A stretch of 64,000 nt of DNA, taken from Tenrec ecaudatus (taxonomy: Eukaryota; Chordata; Mammalia; Afrosoricida; Tenrecidae). A program made the translations under genes and the position numbers. Of the stretch, positions 45,257 through 56,395 are shown one piece after another. Below the pieces are notes generated by a model. The model worked only from the letters and a program-made list of their open reading frames with translations. It did not search any database and was not told where the DNA came from. Position 1 is the first letter of the stretch. Each line of letters begins with the position of its first letter. Where the stretch lies: contig NC_134538.1 of assembly GCF_050624435.1 (NCBI RefSeq), positions 117,636,437-117,700,436 on the forward strand. The letters run 5' to 3'.

Positions 45257-46640
45257 TAATATTTTTTTCTTTTTAAATCATTTCATTGGGGGCTTGTACA
45301 ACTCTTATCACAATCCACACATACATTCATTTTGTCAAGCACATTTGTACATTTGTTGTCACCATCATTCTCAAAACATTTGCTTTCTACTTGAGCCCTT
45401 GGTATCAGCTCCTCATTTTTTCCCTTTCCTCCCTGCCCCCCCTTTCCCTACAAACCATTGATAATTTATAAATTATCATTACTAGCCATGTCTTATACTG
45501 ACCGATGTCTCACTTCACCCACTATTCTTTTGTCCATTCCCCTGGGAGAGGGTTATGTGTAGATCATTGTGATCAGTTCCCCCTTTCACTTCCCACCTTC
45601 CCCTTACCCTCCTGGTATCACTACTATCAATATTGGTCCCAAGGGGTTTATCTGTCCTAGATTCCCTGTGTTTCCAGTTCTTATCTGTACTATGTACAAT
45701 GTCTGGTCTAGCCAGATTTGTAAGGTAGCATTGGGATCATGATAGTGGCGGGGAGGGGGGGCATTAAAGAATTAGAGGAAAGTTGTATGTTTCATCGGTG
45801 GTATACTGCACCCTGACCTGCTTGTCTCCTCCCCACAACCTTCTGTAAAGGCATGTCCAATTGCCTATAGATGGGCTTTGGGTCTCCACTCTGCACTCCC
45901 CCTCATTCAAAATGATATGATTTTTTGTTCTTTAATGCCTTATACCTCATGATCACACAGGCTTGTGTGCTTCTTCCGTGTGGGCTTTGTTGTTTCTCAA
46001 ATAGGTGGCCGCTTGTTTATCTTCAAGCCTTCAAGACCCCAGATTCTATATCTTTTGATAGCCAGGTACCATCAGCTTTCTTTACTCCATTTGCTTATGC
46101 ACCCGCTTTGTATTCAGCAATCCTGTCGGAAGGTGAGCATCATGGAATGCCAATTTAATAGAACAAAGTGTTCTTGCATTGAGGGAGTACTTAATTAGAG
46201 GCCCAATGTTCATCTGCTACCTTATTACTAAACTATAAATATATGTACATAGATCTATTTCCCCTTTGTCCTACATAAATATATTTACATATGTACATGC
46301 CTGTATTTAGACCTCTATCAATGTTCTTTCTTCTATTTCCTTTAACTTACCTCTTATCCGACTATCATGTTTAGCGTTCATTTGGGTTTCAGTAATTCCT
46401 CTTGGTTACATTGTCATTGATCAAGCATTACTAGGCCTCCTACACCCTCTTCATAATCGATTTTGGATCACTTGTTGTTCTTTTGTCTCAGGGTTTGCTA
46501 ACACCCACTTCCTTTTCCCTGCCTCCCTCTCTCCTATGTTCCTCCAGAACCATTGGTCCATTGTTTTCTCCTCCAGATTGTTTATCCCACCTATCTTATT
46601 CAAGAATAATACTATGCAGAAAAAATTCTTAATAAGAAAA
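45257..46640 (-). mobile_element. R1 retroposon, about 1.35 kb
   Basis: Plus-strand order is the T-run, 'catttcattgggggcttgta', the pyrimidine-rich block, 'tatcactactatcaatattg', one clear module at about 45960 ('cttgtgtgcttcttccgtgt'), and the 5' part to 'ctcctccagattgtttatcc' and beyond. The right boundary is blurred by A/T runs and the target-site duplication is unresolved. Confidence 0.85.
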
Positions 46641-48569
46641 ATTCATAATTTTTCTGTTTTTACTGTCTCAAAGGTGTACTCACAGACAGGAAGTGACTTG
46701 AATATGGAGTAATTTCCTATATCTGACATTTTAAAAATTAACTGTAGGCTTATGATAAGTAAATAAACAGTTAAATAAATAGGATAGAAACAGTGTATTA
46801 CAACAAATAATAATCTTTCAAGCTTTTCCCCTTAAAATTATTACTTATTTACCTGCTTACATGATGTTCATTCATAAGAAGCAGTAGAAAATGATGGTTT
46901 CCAAAATAATTGTATAAGAAAAATGATTGTATTTTTATCAATGTTTTCACACCCATTATTTTAAAACCATATAAATAAAAACTTAAATAAAATTTATATT
47001 CCAAAGCAAATGAACATTTAATTCATGCCAATTTACAGCTGCATAACACAGAAAAAGTAATTTTTTTAATTACTAAAAGCAATGAAAGAGCTACTGTATG
47101 TCAAACTGACATTTTAAACAGAGAATTAGTTACTGGTTGTATTTAATATCGGCCAAGACACAAGTATCTCTTTGAATGGGATCTGAAGGTATGGCTTTCT
47201 TTTCACATGTGCATACCACATGAGCAGGTGAAAGTGCGTGTGAGGAAAGCATGATGACAGGTCAGTGCTCAAAATCTAATCACTTCAATATGAATCTCAA
47301 CATCTCATATAAATAGAATATTTTTTAAGCCAGTAGCATTCAAGATATTTAAATTAATTAGTGTATGTGCTCAAAAGTAGTTTAATTTCTCTATTTGGTT
47401 TCATCATATCTTTACACTATATAATGCAAAGCAAATGCAAATGTACTGCTGCATAATATTTGATATCTGAAATCCAAATATTAATTTAATAAGCTGATTA
47501 GAATCACAAGTGGTGTACATATAATAGAGAATGTGTAGAAACATTCCTCTTCTCTCTCCCTGTTCCTAATCCTGTAAGGACCCTTGCTTTCTTTGGAGAC
47601 CTGTCATAACATTAACTACAGAATAACTTTTTACACAAGTAAATTTTTAATAATTTAACTAATAAAATCATTCAATCCACTGACATGCATATACTTTTAT
47701 TTGACTAGTTTTTGTTCTGCCAGATGTTGGTAAAAGTTCCTGAGCTATCACAGTGAGAGCTGCCTTGCTCTTTTCTGCATAAGAGGCAAGTAGTGTTCAT
47801 TTCTTTTTTCTTGAAGAATTAAAAAAAAAAATTTAGGGTATTTTTTATTTCTAATTTTAATGTTATTATAAGTTTCTTATTGCTTTAAAATTTTGGTTAT
47901 TCTTGACGTTTCTAAATTCTTGGGTAAGTTAGCTATGATATAAAAAATTAAGTTGGACTTTCTTTGCAGTTAGTAAATTAGGGCTACCCCCCATTAATTT
48001 TTATTAAGAAAATGTATCATCTATTTCTATAGCCTAGTTTTACCTAACTAAGTTGATCATATTCCTTAGAACTGTTTATTTGAATGAAACTATACAGTGA
48101 AGCTGCAATGTACATAAAATTATTCCTAAGTACAGAGATTTCCAGCTAAATGAAATGTCATAAATTGTACTGACTCCTTATAAATAAATCCTTAGTGGTT
48201 GTACTGAAGAAAAAACAAACAAACCAGGAACAATATTGCCTATAATTATCAGTGTAAAGTTGATCTTTATGACTACAGGTAAATCAAACACATAACATTC
48301 TACATGTCTGAGTCATAAAAATAATATATGGTATGTTGGTATTTAGCCAATGTAATGTTTTAGCCTATTTAAGTTCTTAGTTTTGATTATTTATAAGATG
48401 CAGCTAAATAAACCTATTAGAAAAGCTTGTTAATCACTTTATGAATAGATCTCTATATTTATCTATAAGTTTCTGGGCAATTAGTAAAAACATATATTTC
48501 ACCAATTTTGGACTAAATTAAATAAAGTCCTTTAGTGTTGACCAAAATGTTTTACTTATGCTATTTCAA
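46641..48569. other. Unassigned intergenic DNA
   Basis: About 1.9 kb of AT-rich DNA, the longest stretch here in which I see no repeat and no gene. Confidence 0.4.
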
Positions 48570-48570
48570 T

Positions 48571-48714
48571 ATTTAGTCAATTCTCACTCAGAGTGATCCT
48601 GTAGGAAAGGGTAGAGCTGCCTCTGTAGGTTAAGGAGTAGAAAGTTTTGTTTTTCCCCTGAGGAGCAGCTTGTGGTTTCAAACTGATGGCCTTTTGGTAA
48701 CCCACTACACCATG
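48571..48714 (-). mobile_element. AfroSINE
   Basis: 'gtcaattctcactcagagtg', 'taggaaagggtagagctgcc', 'gcagcttgtggtttcaaact' and 'taacccactacaccatg' follow the antisense AfroSINE order. Confidence 0.8.
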
Positions 48715-48829
48715 ATTGTTTATTTTGCTATTATTAGCAACTCTAGGAAATCATTGTCAGTGTTACAGCTGGTCATCCCATACCCGTGTATTGCTTGCAT
48801 GTCCCATGAGTTGATCATGATCCCTAACC

Positions 48830-49005
48830 ACCCCCTATGTGCCATGGACCAAAACACTGCAGGGGGAGTTCTGTTCTGCTCAGTGTAGCCGTATCAGAGC
48901 TTAGGGTGGTGTCCCCTTTGTTAGGTCATATTGCTGAAGGCTTTTCTCTTCTTCCACGACCTTCTACTAAGGATAATGACCTTCTCCAGCTACTGCGCAC
49001 TCTGC
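48830..49005 (-). mobile_element. RTE LINE 3' UTR fragment, antisense
   Basis: 'tattgctgaaggcttttctc', 'ttcttccacgaccttctact' and 'aaggataatgaccttctcca' match the backwards RTE 3' UTR. Confidence 0.6.
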
Positions 49006-49009
49006 TTTT

Positions 49010-49151
49010 CTGTACATAAATCCAAGGATTGATGAACTATAGGGACAACAAGGAGAATAGGGTTAATGGTGTTGGGGGTGAGGGTGGTGTAATAGGGAGA
49101 TGATGTCAAGGAGTCCAGGAAGAAAAAGATTTGGAAACTGAGTTCCAGGCT
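49010..49151 (+). repeat. R2 repeat fragment
   Basis: 'aaggattgatgaactatagg', 'gtgttgggggtgagggtg' and 'aaggagtccaggaagaaaaa' match the R2 3' part at 59365-59475. Confidence 0.65.
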
Positions 49152-49756
49152 TGACAACCTACAGGTGCAGTCCTGCCCTCCACTGTAGTGTGCTATGAGC
49201 CAGCAGGGACTCGAGAACAGTGTGTTAAGAGTTGAGCTATTCCTACAACAGGCAACTCCCTCCAACATGTGATCATACCACAGGCATGGAATCCAGAATT
49301 ATATTGTGTCACATAGGAAATGATGGCTAGATAGATCATATTAATGTACCTAGCTCCACATCTTCCTGGTATTTTCTGCTTCAGTCTATATCCATTTGCT
49401 ACAAGTAAGTTATTTCAAGCCCCTTCTGGATCCAGCGTGAATTTCTGGCATTCTCTCTTTCCTGCAATTGTTTTAAAATGATCTTCAGCCAAATTTTTCT
49501 AGGTGAGAAATTAATGATATTGGTCCATTATTTCCTCATTATATTGGATCACCTTTCTTTGGAATGGGCACTAACGGATCTATTACAGTTGGTTGGCCAG
49601 GTAGCTGTTGTCTGAGTTTCTTGGAACAATTAGTGATCACTTTCTGCAGTAGTTTGTTGGAATACTTCAATTGGTATTCCTTAAGTGCTTAAAATCATTT
49701 TTCTTTGTTAAATTTCTGTGCAGCTTGAATTTCTTCCTTCAACGCTATTAGTTCTT

Positions 49757-49893
49757 GTTTAAAAAAATCATTTTATTGGGGCTCTTACATCTCTTATAAC
49801 ATTCCATACATCCATTGTGTTAAGTATATTTGTACATAAGTGGCCATCATCATTTTCTACACATTTACTTTTATGTAAGCCCTTGATATTCTG
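49757..49893 (-). mobile_element. R1 3' end inserted in the RTE copy
   Basis: 'atcattttattggggctctt', 'ataacattccatacatcca', 'tgtacataagtggccatcat' and 'gtaagcccttgatatt' are the R1 3' end. RTE sequence continues on both sides. Confidence 0.8.
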
Positions 49894-49997
49894 GAAATAG
49901 TTGAATGTCAGCAAGTTCTGTGTGGTGCAGGGATGCTTCATTACTTCCTTCTTCATTTTGTTTCTTGTGTCCTTCAATGGTTGGCTCAGATTGTTTT

Positions 49998-50098
49998 TGT
50001 TAGTTGCCATAGAGTGGGTTCCAATGCATAGCAACCCTATGTAAACAGAATGCCATGCTGCCCAGGCCTGCACCATCCGCACGGTTGGCACAAGAATC
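49998..50098 (-). mobile_element. RTE/AfroSINE-type 3' tail inserted in the RTE copy
   Basis: 'gttagttgccatagagtggg', 'gcatagcaaccctatgtaa' and 'ctgcaccatccgcacggttg' are the backwards RTE 3' tail; flanking sequence belongs to the RTE linker. Confidence 0.6.
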
Positions 50099-50843
50099 CT
50101 TTACTACAGCTACCATAGGCTTTTGAGATTTCCTCACCTTTTTAAGCTTGAAAAATGCCAAGCGCATCCTTTCCTGATTGTTTTTTAATCCCAGGTCTTT
50201 GCATATTTTATTACAACACTTTATTTACTCTTCTTGGGCTGCCCTTTGAAATCTGTTCCTTTGACATCCTCATACCTGCCTTCCATTTTGTTGTTGTTGT
50301 TGCTACTGTTAGGTGCCGTCCAGTAGGTCTGACGCAGAGTGACCCTGTTGCTAACAGAATTAAGCACTGCCTGGTTGACTAGAGAGCAGTGGGCAGGTTT
50401 GTTTGCTGGTGTTGTTGCTACTTTTTATGGCAGTACTTTACCATCTTCAAAATTGTTATGTTTGAGCCCTTTGTTACTGCCATTGTGCATTCCACTCCAT
50501 TGAAAGTCTTCCTCTCTTTCACTGTCCGTCGACTTTGCCAATTAAGATGTGCTGTACCAGGAACTAGTCTCTGTTGATTAGATATCCAAAGGACATGAGA
50601 AAAAGTCTCACCATTCTCACTTCTGAGGAGCATTCTGTACTTCCCCAAAGACAGATTTCTTTGTTATTGTGACAATCCATGGGAGTTTGCTAAATTCTTT
50701 TCCAGCAATATCATTCAAAGACATCAACTATTTTTGGTCTTTCCTATTCACTGTCCGACGTTCATATGAGATGAATGAAAACACCATGGCTTGGGTCAGG
50801 CTCATCTGAGTCCTCAAAGTGACCTGTATGTTCTTAAACTCTT

Positions 50844-51042
50844 TAAAAAAAATAAGTTTATTGGGGGTTCGTATAATTCTTATCACATCCAGAGTGTCAA
50901 ACACATGTGTACATTTGTTGCCATCACCATTCTCAAAACATTTGCCTTTTATTTGAGCCCTTAATATTGGCTGCTCATTTTCCCCCTCCCTCCCCACTGC
51001 CCCCACCTCATGAACCCTTAATAATTCATAAATTATCTTGTG
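50844..51042 (-). mobile_element. R1 3' end inserted in the RTE copy
   Basis: 'aataagtttattgggggttc', 'gtataattcttatcacatcc', 'tgtacatttgttgccatcac' and 'catgaacccttaataattca' are R1. RTE resumes at 'gtgtgcagattttctcaagg'. Confidence 0.85.
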
Positions 51043-51122
51043 TGCAGATTTTCTCAAGGCAAGCAATCCACCTTTAGATTTATTGGTGGTAGCTTCTTTG
51101 AGTATTGATTTGGATCCATGTT

Positions 51123-51579
51123 CATTTGGGTTCTCTAGAGTAGAAAATCAAGGACACTTTCATGTATTGTATATTGGAAAATGTTTATACCAATAAATGG
51201 CCTCCAAATTTGTAGAGATACGTAAGTCCTGCTTGGCTCGAGTCAGGCTTCTTCTGACTCCTGAAAGGTGATGAACAAGAAGCAGGATAACAAAGCAGAG
51301 TGAACAGGCAGGCTGGCATAGAGGTTACATGAATCCAAAGTTGGCTGTTCGCTGAATGAATCCACCAGTGGTAGCTCACTGACCGCTCCTGAGATTGGCA
51401 CCAGGAGCTAAGGGAACCAGCATTGACAGAAGAAAGGCCAAAGAAGAATCGCCTCTGCTCACTCTCTCTTTCAAAGAGGTGTCGTCAAGCTTAGACACAA
51501 TTCTTAGGTTGAGCTACACACCTACCCTTACCCAGAAGTTTCTATTTGACACACTCGCTTACAATAACGGGATCTAAGC
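51123..51579 (-). repeat. R4 repeat inserted in the RTE copy
   Basis: Begins 'tttgggttctctagagtaga', the same end as at 24633, and continues to about 51579, where RTE sequence resumes with 'gatctaagcaaaatgaaaag'. The left RTE flank 'gatttggatccatg' joins it correctly. Confidence 0.65.
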
Positions 51580-52596
51580 AAAATGAAAAGCATGGAAAGT
51601 TCAGTATATTATGTTTATCATGATATGTTCTATTGGTCCAGTTGGGATATTTGGGTTCTTTATACTTAGCTGCATCCCATCGTGATGGCTGTAGTCCTTG
51701 ATCAAGTACTTCAAGCCCTTCCACATGTCAGCATGCAAGAGTAGATCACTGGCATATAACAGGTGGTTAATAAAAATTTCATGCATGTTTATCTTCATAT
51801 AATCTAGTTTCTCAGATTAGTCGCTCAGCATTCAGATTAAATAAATATAGTAAAAGGATTAAATTCTGACTTACATCTTCTGTGCTTTTAAATTGTGCGG
51901 GAAACCCTGTTCTGTTCATATGAGTGCCTCTTGGTCATGCCTGACCACAATGAAGTTTTCTGGAACTCTTATTTTTCACAATATTATTCATAGTTCGTTG
52001 GGGTTCATGGAGTCCAAAGATTTTTCATAGTCAATAAAGAAGAACACATATTTCTACTATCCTGTCCTTTCAGTAAAGACCCATCTGATGTCAGCACTGT
52101 TATCTCTCATTCCATATCCCCTTCGGAATCCAGTTTGACTTTCTGGATGCTCTCAATCAATATACTACTGCAAATTTTTTAAAACTTCTCTTCAGCAAAA
52201 CTTTAGTTGCATGAGATGTTAAGCATACTGTTCAGTAATTCCCCACATTCTAGTGTGGCAGCATTTTGGGGATGAACAAAGTATGGATCTTATCCTGTCA
52301 GTTGGCCTTCTATCTGTCTTCCAAATTTCTCGGCCTAGCATCCTGAGAGCTGCACCAGCTTCGTGAAACATAATATATTAACATGGTATTATTTTTTAGT
52401 TATTCTATATTCAGGTGCAAGTCATATTTTCTGACATCCATTTTATTCTTTCTTTCCTATATTTACAGTAACTTTTGCTTTCTTCATGAATTATATTCTA
52501 AATGCTAACCCAGAACTTATCTGGCCTTTGGTGATTCGTGTTAAGTGCATCAAATCTAATCTGGACATCTTCTCTAGATTAGGGTTGCATACACTC

Positions 52597-52814
52597 AAGG
52601 AAAGTCTTGTGGTGCTGTGGGTTAAACTTTGGCCTGCTGATCCCAAGTAGGAGATTAAAACCCTCTAGCCACTCTGTGGGAGAAAGACAAGGCTTTCTGC
52701 TCTCGAAAGACTGACTGTTCCAGAAACCCTATGGAGCAATTCTACTCCATCCTATGCGGTGACTGTGAGTCAGCCTCCATGAGCTAGAATTGACCTGATG
52801 GCAGTGGTTTTATA
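52597..52814 (+). mobile_element. AfroSINE, full length, inserted in the RTE copy
   Basis: From 'gtcttgtggtgctgtgggtt' through 'actctgtgggagaaagacaa' and 'agcaattctactccatccta' to the RTE-shared tail 'gctagaattgacctgatggc'. RTE endonuclease sequence flanks both sides. Confidence 0.85.
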
Positions 52815-53310
52815 TCCAAAGTGTTTCGCCTTGATTGACTTAAAAATTTTTTATCAGCATTCACTTGAATTTATGGTCCAAACCACTGTCAATCCTGACC
52901 TTCTGAAAGATAATATTGAGCTGTTCTACCATCTCTTCTCACAAATTGGATTGTGAGAAATGATTGGATTTGTGTGTATTCTATCTAGTGGATTCACATT
53001 TATAGTTGCCATTCATGTTGTTGATAAAAGGTATTAGCCACAAATAAATTGTTAATCTTGCAAAATTCTATCCATTTCATGTATTTTAAAATTTTTCAGC
53101 ATTAGTGGATGGTTGGCAAAATTGGCTAATAACCACATAAACTAGCTTTTCTTGTAAGTGTGTAGATATTATTCTATCCTGGGCAGAGGTATATTTCAAT
53201 ATAAATCTTGAAACGATCCTTTTGATGATGATAGTGACATTATTACTTTACAATTTGTCTTCCTGGCATAGTAGAACATATGGTTGTTAAATATAATAAG
53301 TCACAGTCAT

Positions 53311-53660
53311 AATAAATAGGTGTTAAGTGAGAAGTGCTTTTGATCATTACAATATAGAAAAACCTGAAAAATTAACTGACATTATATATTCAAAATAAAA
53401 CGAATGCACTTCAAATGATACATGTCACTCAAACACTATGTAAAGTTGAATCCATTACTTAATATCTTCTAATACCCTTATAAAAAAATTAAAATTGTAG
53501 CCTAAAAATGGAAGCTATATGTTGTGAAACATCTTTGTGCAGAGATGAAATTGTCAGAGACAGGGATTCTCTATTTTATTCAATAGTGATAATAATTAAG
53601 GTGTAAAAGCTGAAAAATAAATGCAAACAAATAGGTCGCTATCTTGGTTGCCAGCAACGT
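53311..53660. other. Unassigned AT-rich DNA
   Basis: No gene or repeat recognised. Confidence 0.4.
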
Positions 53661-53864
53661 GACACTTACTCACTACTGACATCTAGGTGGTTCCAATTCA
53701 AAGCAACCTGTCTATGTGTCTTATAGGATAGAATTACCAAGACTCTAACCCTTTGAGGAATACAAAGCATCTTTCTCCCACAGAGTGGCTGGTGGTTTCG
53801 AACCACTGACCTCACAGTTAGCAGCCCAATGCGTAATCACTGTGCCACCAAGGCTCCTCATGTG
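53661..53864 (-). mobile_element. AfroSINE, near full length
   Basis: Antisense: 'ttccaattcaaagcaacctg', 'ttataggatagaattaccaa', 'ctcccacagagtggctggtg', 'gtttcgaaccactgacctc', 'cactgtgccaccaaggctcc'. The B-box-like GGTTCGAA is intact in antisense. Confidence 0.9.
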
Positions 53865-53984
53865 CACCCTTCAAGCTCCAAATCAATGTTGGCAATACAC
53901 TTACATGGTTGCCTTGATGTCTTGTAGTATCAAAATAGAAAATCAAATGGGAAACAGAGTGAGCGACTCCCTGCTGCTCTATAG

Positions 53985-54062
53985 CCATTCTTTAGCTATT
54001 CCGTATTCAAGAGCAAGCTCCAGAGTACCTTCTGACATCCATTTTAGTCTTTCCTATGTTTT
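53985..54062 (-). mobile_element. RTE LINE short fragment, antisense
   Basis: 'attcaagagcaagctccaga' and 'ttctgacatccattttagtc' match the linker region of RTE. Confidence 0.55.
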
Positions 54063-54349
54063 TGTTATATATTGTTGGGTCTCTTGGCTGACTTAGCGGT
54101 AATTACGACTTACCCTAAGGTGTTTGTACCTGTTATATGCAGGCTGGAAAATGAATCAGGCAAAGTGTTCCAGGATCTGCCTGCCCTTGGAACCAATGAA
54201 ATTCAAGCTCACTTGGAGCCAGTCATGCTTCTTTTTTGGATTTTACAGGAAATAAAAGTTACAGTTTCTGGTCCTTTATGAATGGGAAATGAAATCTGCA
54301 GGGCTTGTGGGAAATTCAGGGCAATCTCATTTAATGACTCCTTATGTAA
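54063..54349. other. Unassigned intergenic DNA
   Basis: No gene recognised. Confidence 0.4.
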
Positions 54350-54458
54350 TGCATACTTATTTTAAAATTGCTTGAAGGCAGAAGTTAGGTCATTTTTACA
54401 ATCTTCTCTCCGTAGAGAACTTAGCATAATAAACATTTGTTGAATAAATGGATAAATA
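54350..54458 (+). mobile_element. L2 LINE 3' end
   Basis: 'gcttgaaggcagaagttagg', 'agagaacttagcataataaa', 'catttgttgaataaatgg' match the L2 3' end, including its short terminal AATGAATAAATG-like repeats. Confidence 0.75.
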
Positions 54459-55234
54459 ACACAAAGAACCAAAGGAGGCAGCTAAACTATCTCTTATTGA
54501 CCCATGCCTTCAGTCCCTCCTGCAAGTGGTCTCTAGTTGTATCACCACATTTCCCCTTTTCGTTCTCTCCATGTGTGATCTCATTTATTTCCTTTACTTC
54601 AATTTCCTCTTATATGGTGATGTCTCCCCAATTTATGCATCAATTTTGACATTTCTCTTATGTGTCAAACTCATTTGGGTGTTTCTCCTACAGAAACTTG
54701 TATGTGGTTTTGAAACAAGGTTCATATGTTGTAAAATTAACAAGACATAAAGGAAATCTATGGCTGGAGCGAATGACAAAAGAGCCATGTTACTTTGCAC
54801 AAGAGCACTAATAAAACATTCGTGATTCATATACAAATAACAAGACATATTTTAAAGACATAGTTCTCAAATAAACAGTGACATACTTCAGAAAATATAG
54901 GATTTGTGCATTAAACAAGTAAAGGTAATTGTATTGTAATATAAGAAAAGATGGATCTTACTGAATTATAGAGACACACAGATTCCACAAATACAGAAGA
55001 AAATCATACCACAAACACTTCTAAAGAAGAACACAGGAAAAAAGCAGAGTGAAAAGGAATTTCGTATGCAGCACTGTATTTCGCTGTGTTCACTCATGTT
55101 TCCATGCTATAAATCATTTTGTATTCCATTCCTCAACTACCTGCACTGATTAGATATCTGTAGAGTGTGGCATTGACTTTGGTTCCAATGTAAATGCTTC
55201 ATTGCTTGGACTCACCGCCAGCCCTCACAGGAGC
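54459..55234. other. Unassigned intergenic DNA
   Basis: AT-rich; nothing recognised. Confidence 0.4.
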
Positions 55235-55665
55235 AGCAGTCATGAGATCAAATGCTGCATTGGGCAAATCGTCTGCACAGACGTCCTCAAAATGCTCAAG
55301 AGAAAATCCGTCACGTTGAGGACTCAGGTGTGCCTGACACAAGCTAGGGTGTTTTTAGTACCTCCTTTTTATTCAAAAGGTTTGATAATGACTAAGGTAG
55401 ACCAAAGAAACATTGCTGTCTTTAGTTTCCCACAGGTAGCTGGAGCAACCAAAAAACTATGCTAGAAAGCTCTGCAGAAAGGAGGGTTGTGAGACTCGTC
55501 ACATGAACCTTGGACATGTATTCAAGGAGCAGCAACCAATTCCTAGAAAAGGACCTCATGCTTGAAAAACAAAATTATCCAAAAAGAGGAAGACCCTTAC
55601 TGAAATGAATCGACACGGTGGCACAACTATTGGCCAAAGCACCACGTAATGTGAAGATGGCATCC
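55235..55665 (+). mobile_element. RTE LINE 3' region, sense, interrupted
   Basis: Sense RTE: 'gatcaaatgctgcattgggc', 'tgaggactcaggtgtgcctg', then, after about 110 bp of foreign or decayed sequence (55375-55490), 'cttggacatgtattcaagga' and 'aaaaagaggaagacccttac' with 'atgaatcgacacggtggc'. Confidence 0.75.
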
Positions 55666-55819
55666 TAATAATAGCAAACCACTTTGAACCAAAGCAAATA
55701 CTACATCGTAACAATGTATATTCTACTAAGGTAATACAGTATAAAATAATTTTATAACAAAACAGTTATTTTAGCAGAATACATAGGATTTCTGTAAATA
55801 AATAACTCCATTTTGATCA

Positions 55820-55905
55820 GCTGTCCTGTGGCTAACAAGTCAATTCTGACTCATGTGATTTATATGATAGGATATAGAACTTCTTTGAACGATTTCCAAA
55901 CCTGT
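55820..55905 (-). mobile_element. AfroSINE tail fragment
   Basis: 'ggctaacaagtcaattctga' and 'ctcatgtgatttatatgata' with 'ggatatagaacttctttg' match the antisense AfroSINE tail, diverged. Confidence 0.45.
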
Positions 55906-55934
55906 AGTGTTTACAAAACTAGATTGTCACAGCT

Positions 55935-56395
55935 TTACTTATGGACTCATTGGGTAAATTTGCTGCACAAGAATTCTTTAAAGTTTTGGACATTAAGGAT
56001 CTAACTTTGAGGACTAAGGTGCATCTGACCCAATCCATGGCATTTTCATATGCATGCTGGACGTTGAATATGCATGTCTCATACGCATGTTGGACGTTGA
56101 ATAAGGAATACCAGAGAAGAATCAATACATTTGAATAATGATGCTGGCAAAGAATCAAAAGTGTCATGTACTGCCAAAGAACCAACAAATCTTGGAATAA
56201 GTCGAGCCAGAATACTCCTTGGAGGAATGGATGGTGATCCTTTGTCTCATATATTTTAGACATATTGTCAGGATAGGTTAGTTCCTGGGAAAAAGGGAAA
56301 AGAGAAAGATCCTGGCACTGTGAACTGCCACAGTGGCTGGAACAATGGGTTCAAACATAAGAACAATTGTGAGGAAAGTGTAGGACCTTGTGGTT
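55935..56395 (+). mobile_element. RTE LINE 3' region, sense
   Basis: 'tttggacattaaggatctaa', 'gaggactaaggtgcatctga', 'gacattgtcaggatagg'-type block and 'tgccacagtggctggaacaa', 'atgggttcaaacataagaac' are the sense RTE 3' end. A local tandem duplication (about 32 bp, 'gctggacgttgaatatgcat' / 'gttggacgttgaataagg') lies at 56040-56106. Confidence 0.8.

Larger units (their letters stand above)
49355..50281 (-). mobile_element. RTE LINE, RT to linker region, antisense, interrupted
   Basis: Runs colinearly backwards: 'cctggtattttctgcttcag', 'tcagccaaatttttctaggt', 'tattggatcacctttctttg', 'aattggtattccttaagtgc', 'tgcagcttgaatttcttcct'. It resumes at 49893 after an R1 insertion with 'gaaatagttgaatgtcagca' and again from about 50105. 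It ends near 50281 ('gggctgccctttgaaatctg'). An RTE/SINE-like tail fragment also sits inside at about 49998-50098. Confidence 0.8.
50286..53310 (-). mobile_element. RTE LINE, most complete copy, with nested insertions
   Basis: Reads from the 3' tail ('gttaggtgccgtccagtagg') at about 50311 through the 3' UTR, RT and endonuclease to about 53300 ('ttcctggcatagtagaacat'). The RT active site is recognisable on the minus strand as 'LLYASDLLL' (codons at 51756-51745 read Y-A-S-D where Y-A-D-D is expected). RTE LINEs encode an AP-type endonuclease plus RT in one frame; this copy is broken by many stops. About 350 bp of linker appear missing near 52375. Insertions inside it are R1 (50844-51042), R4 (51123-51579) and AfroSINE (52597-52814). 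Confidence 0.85.
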
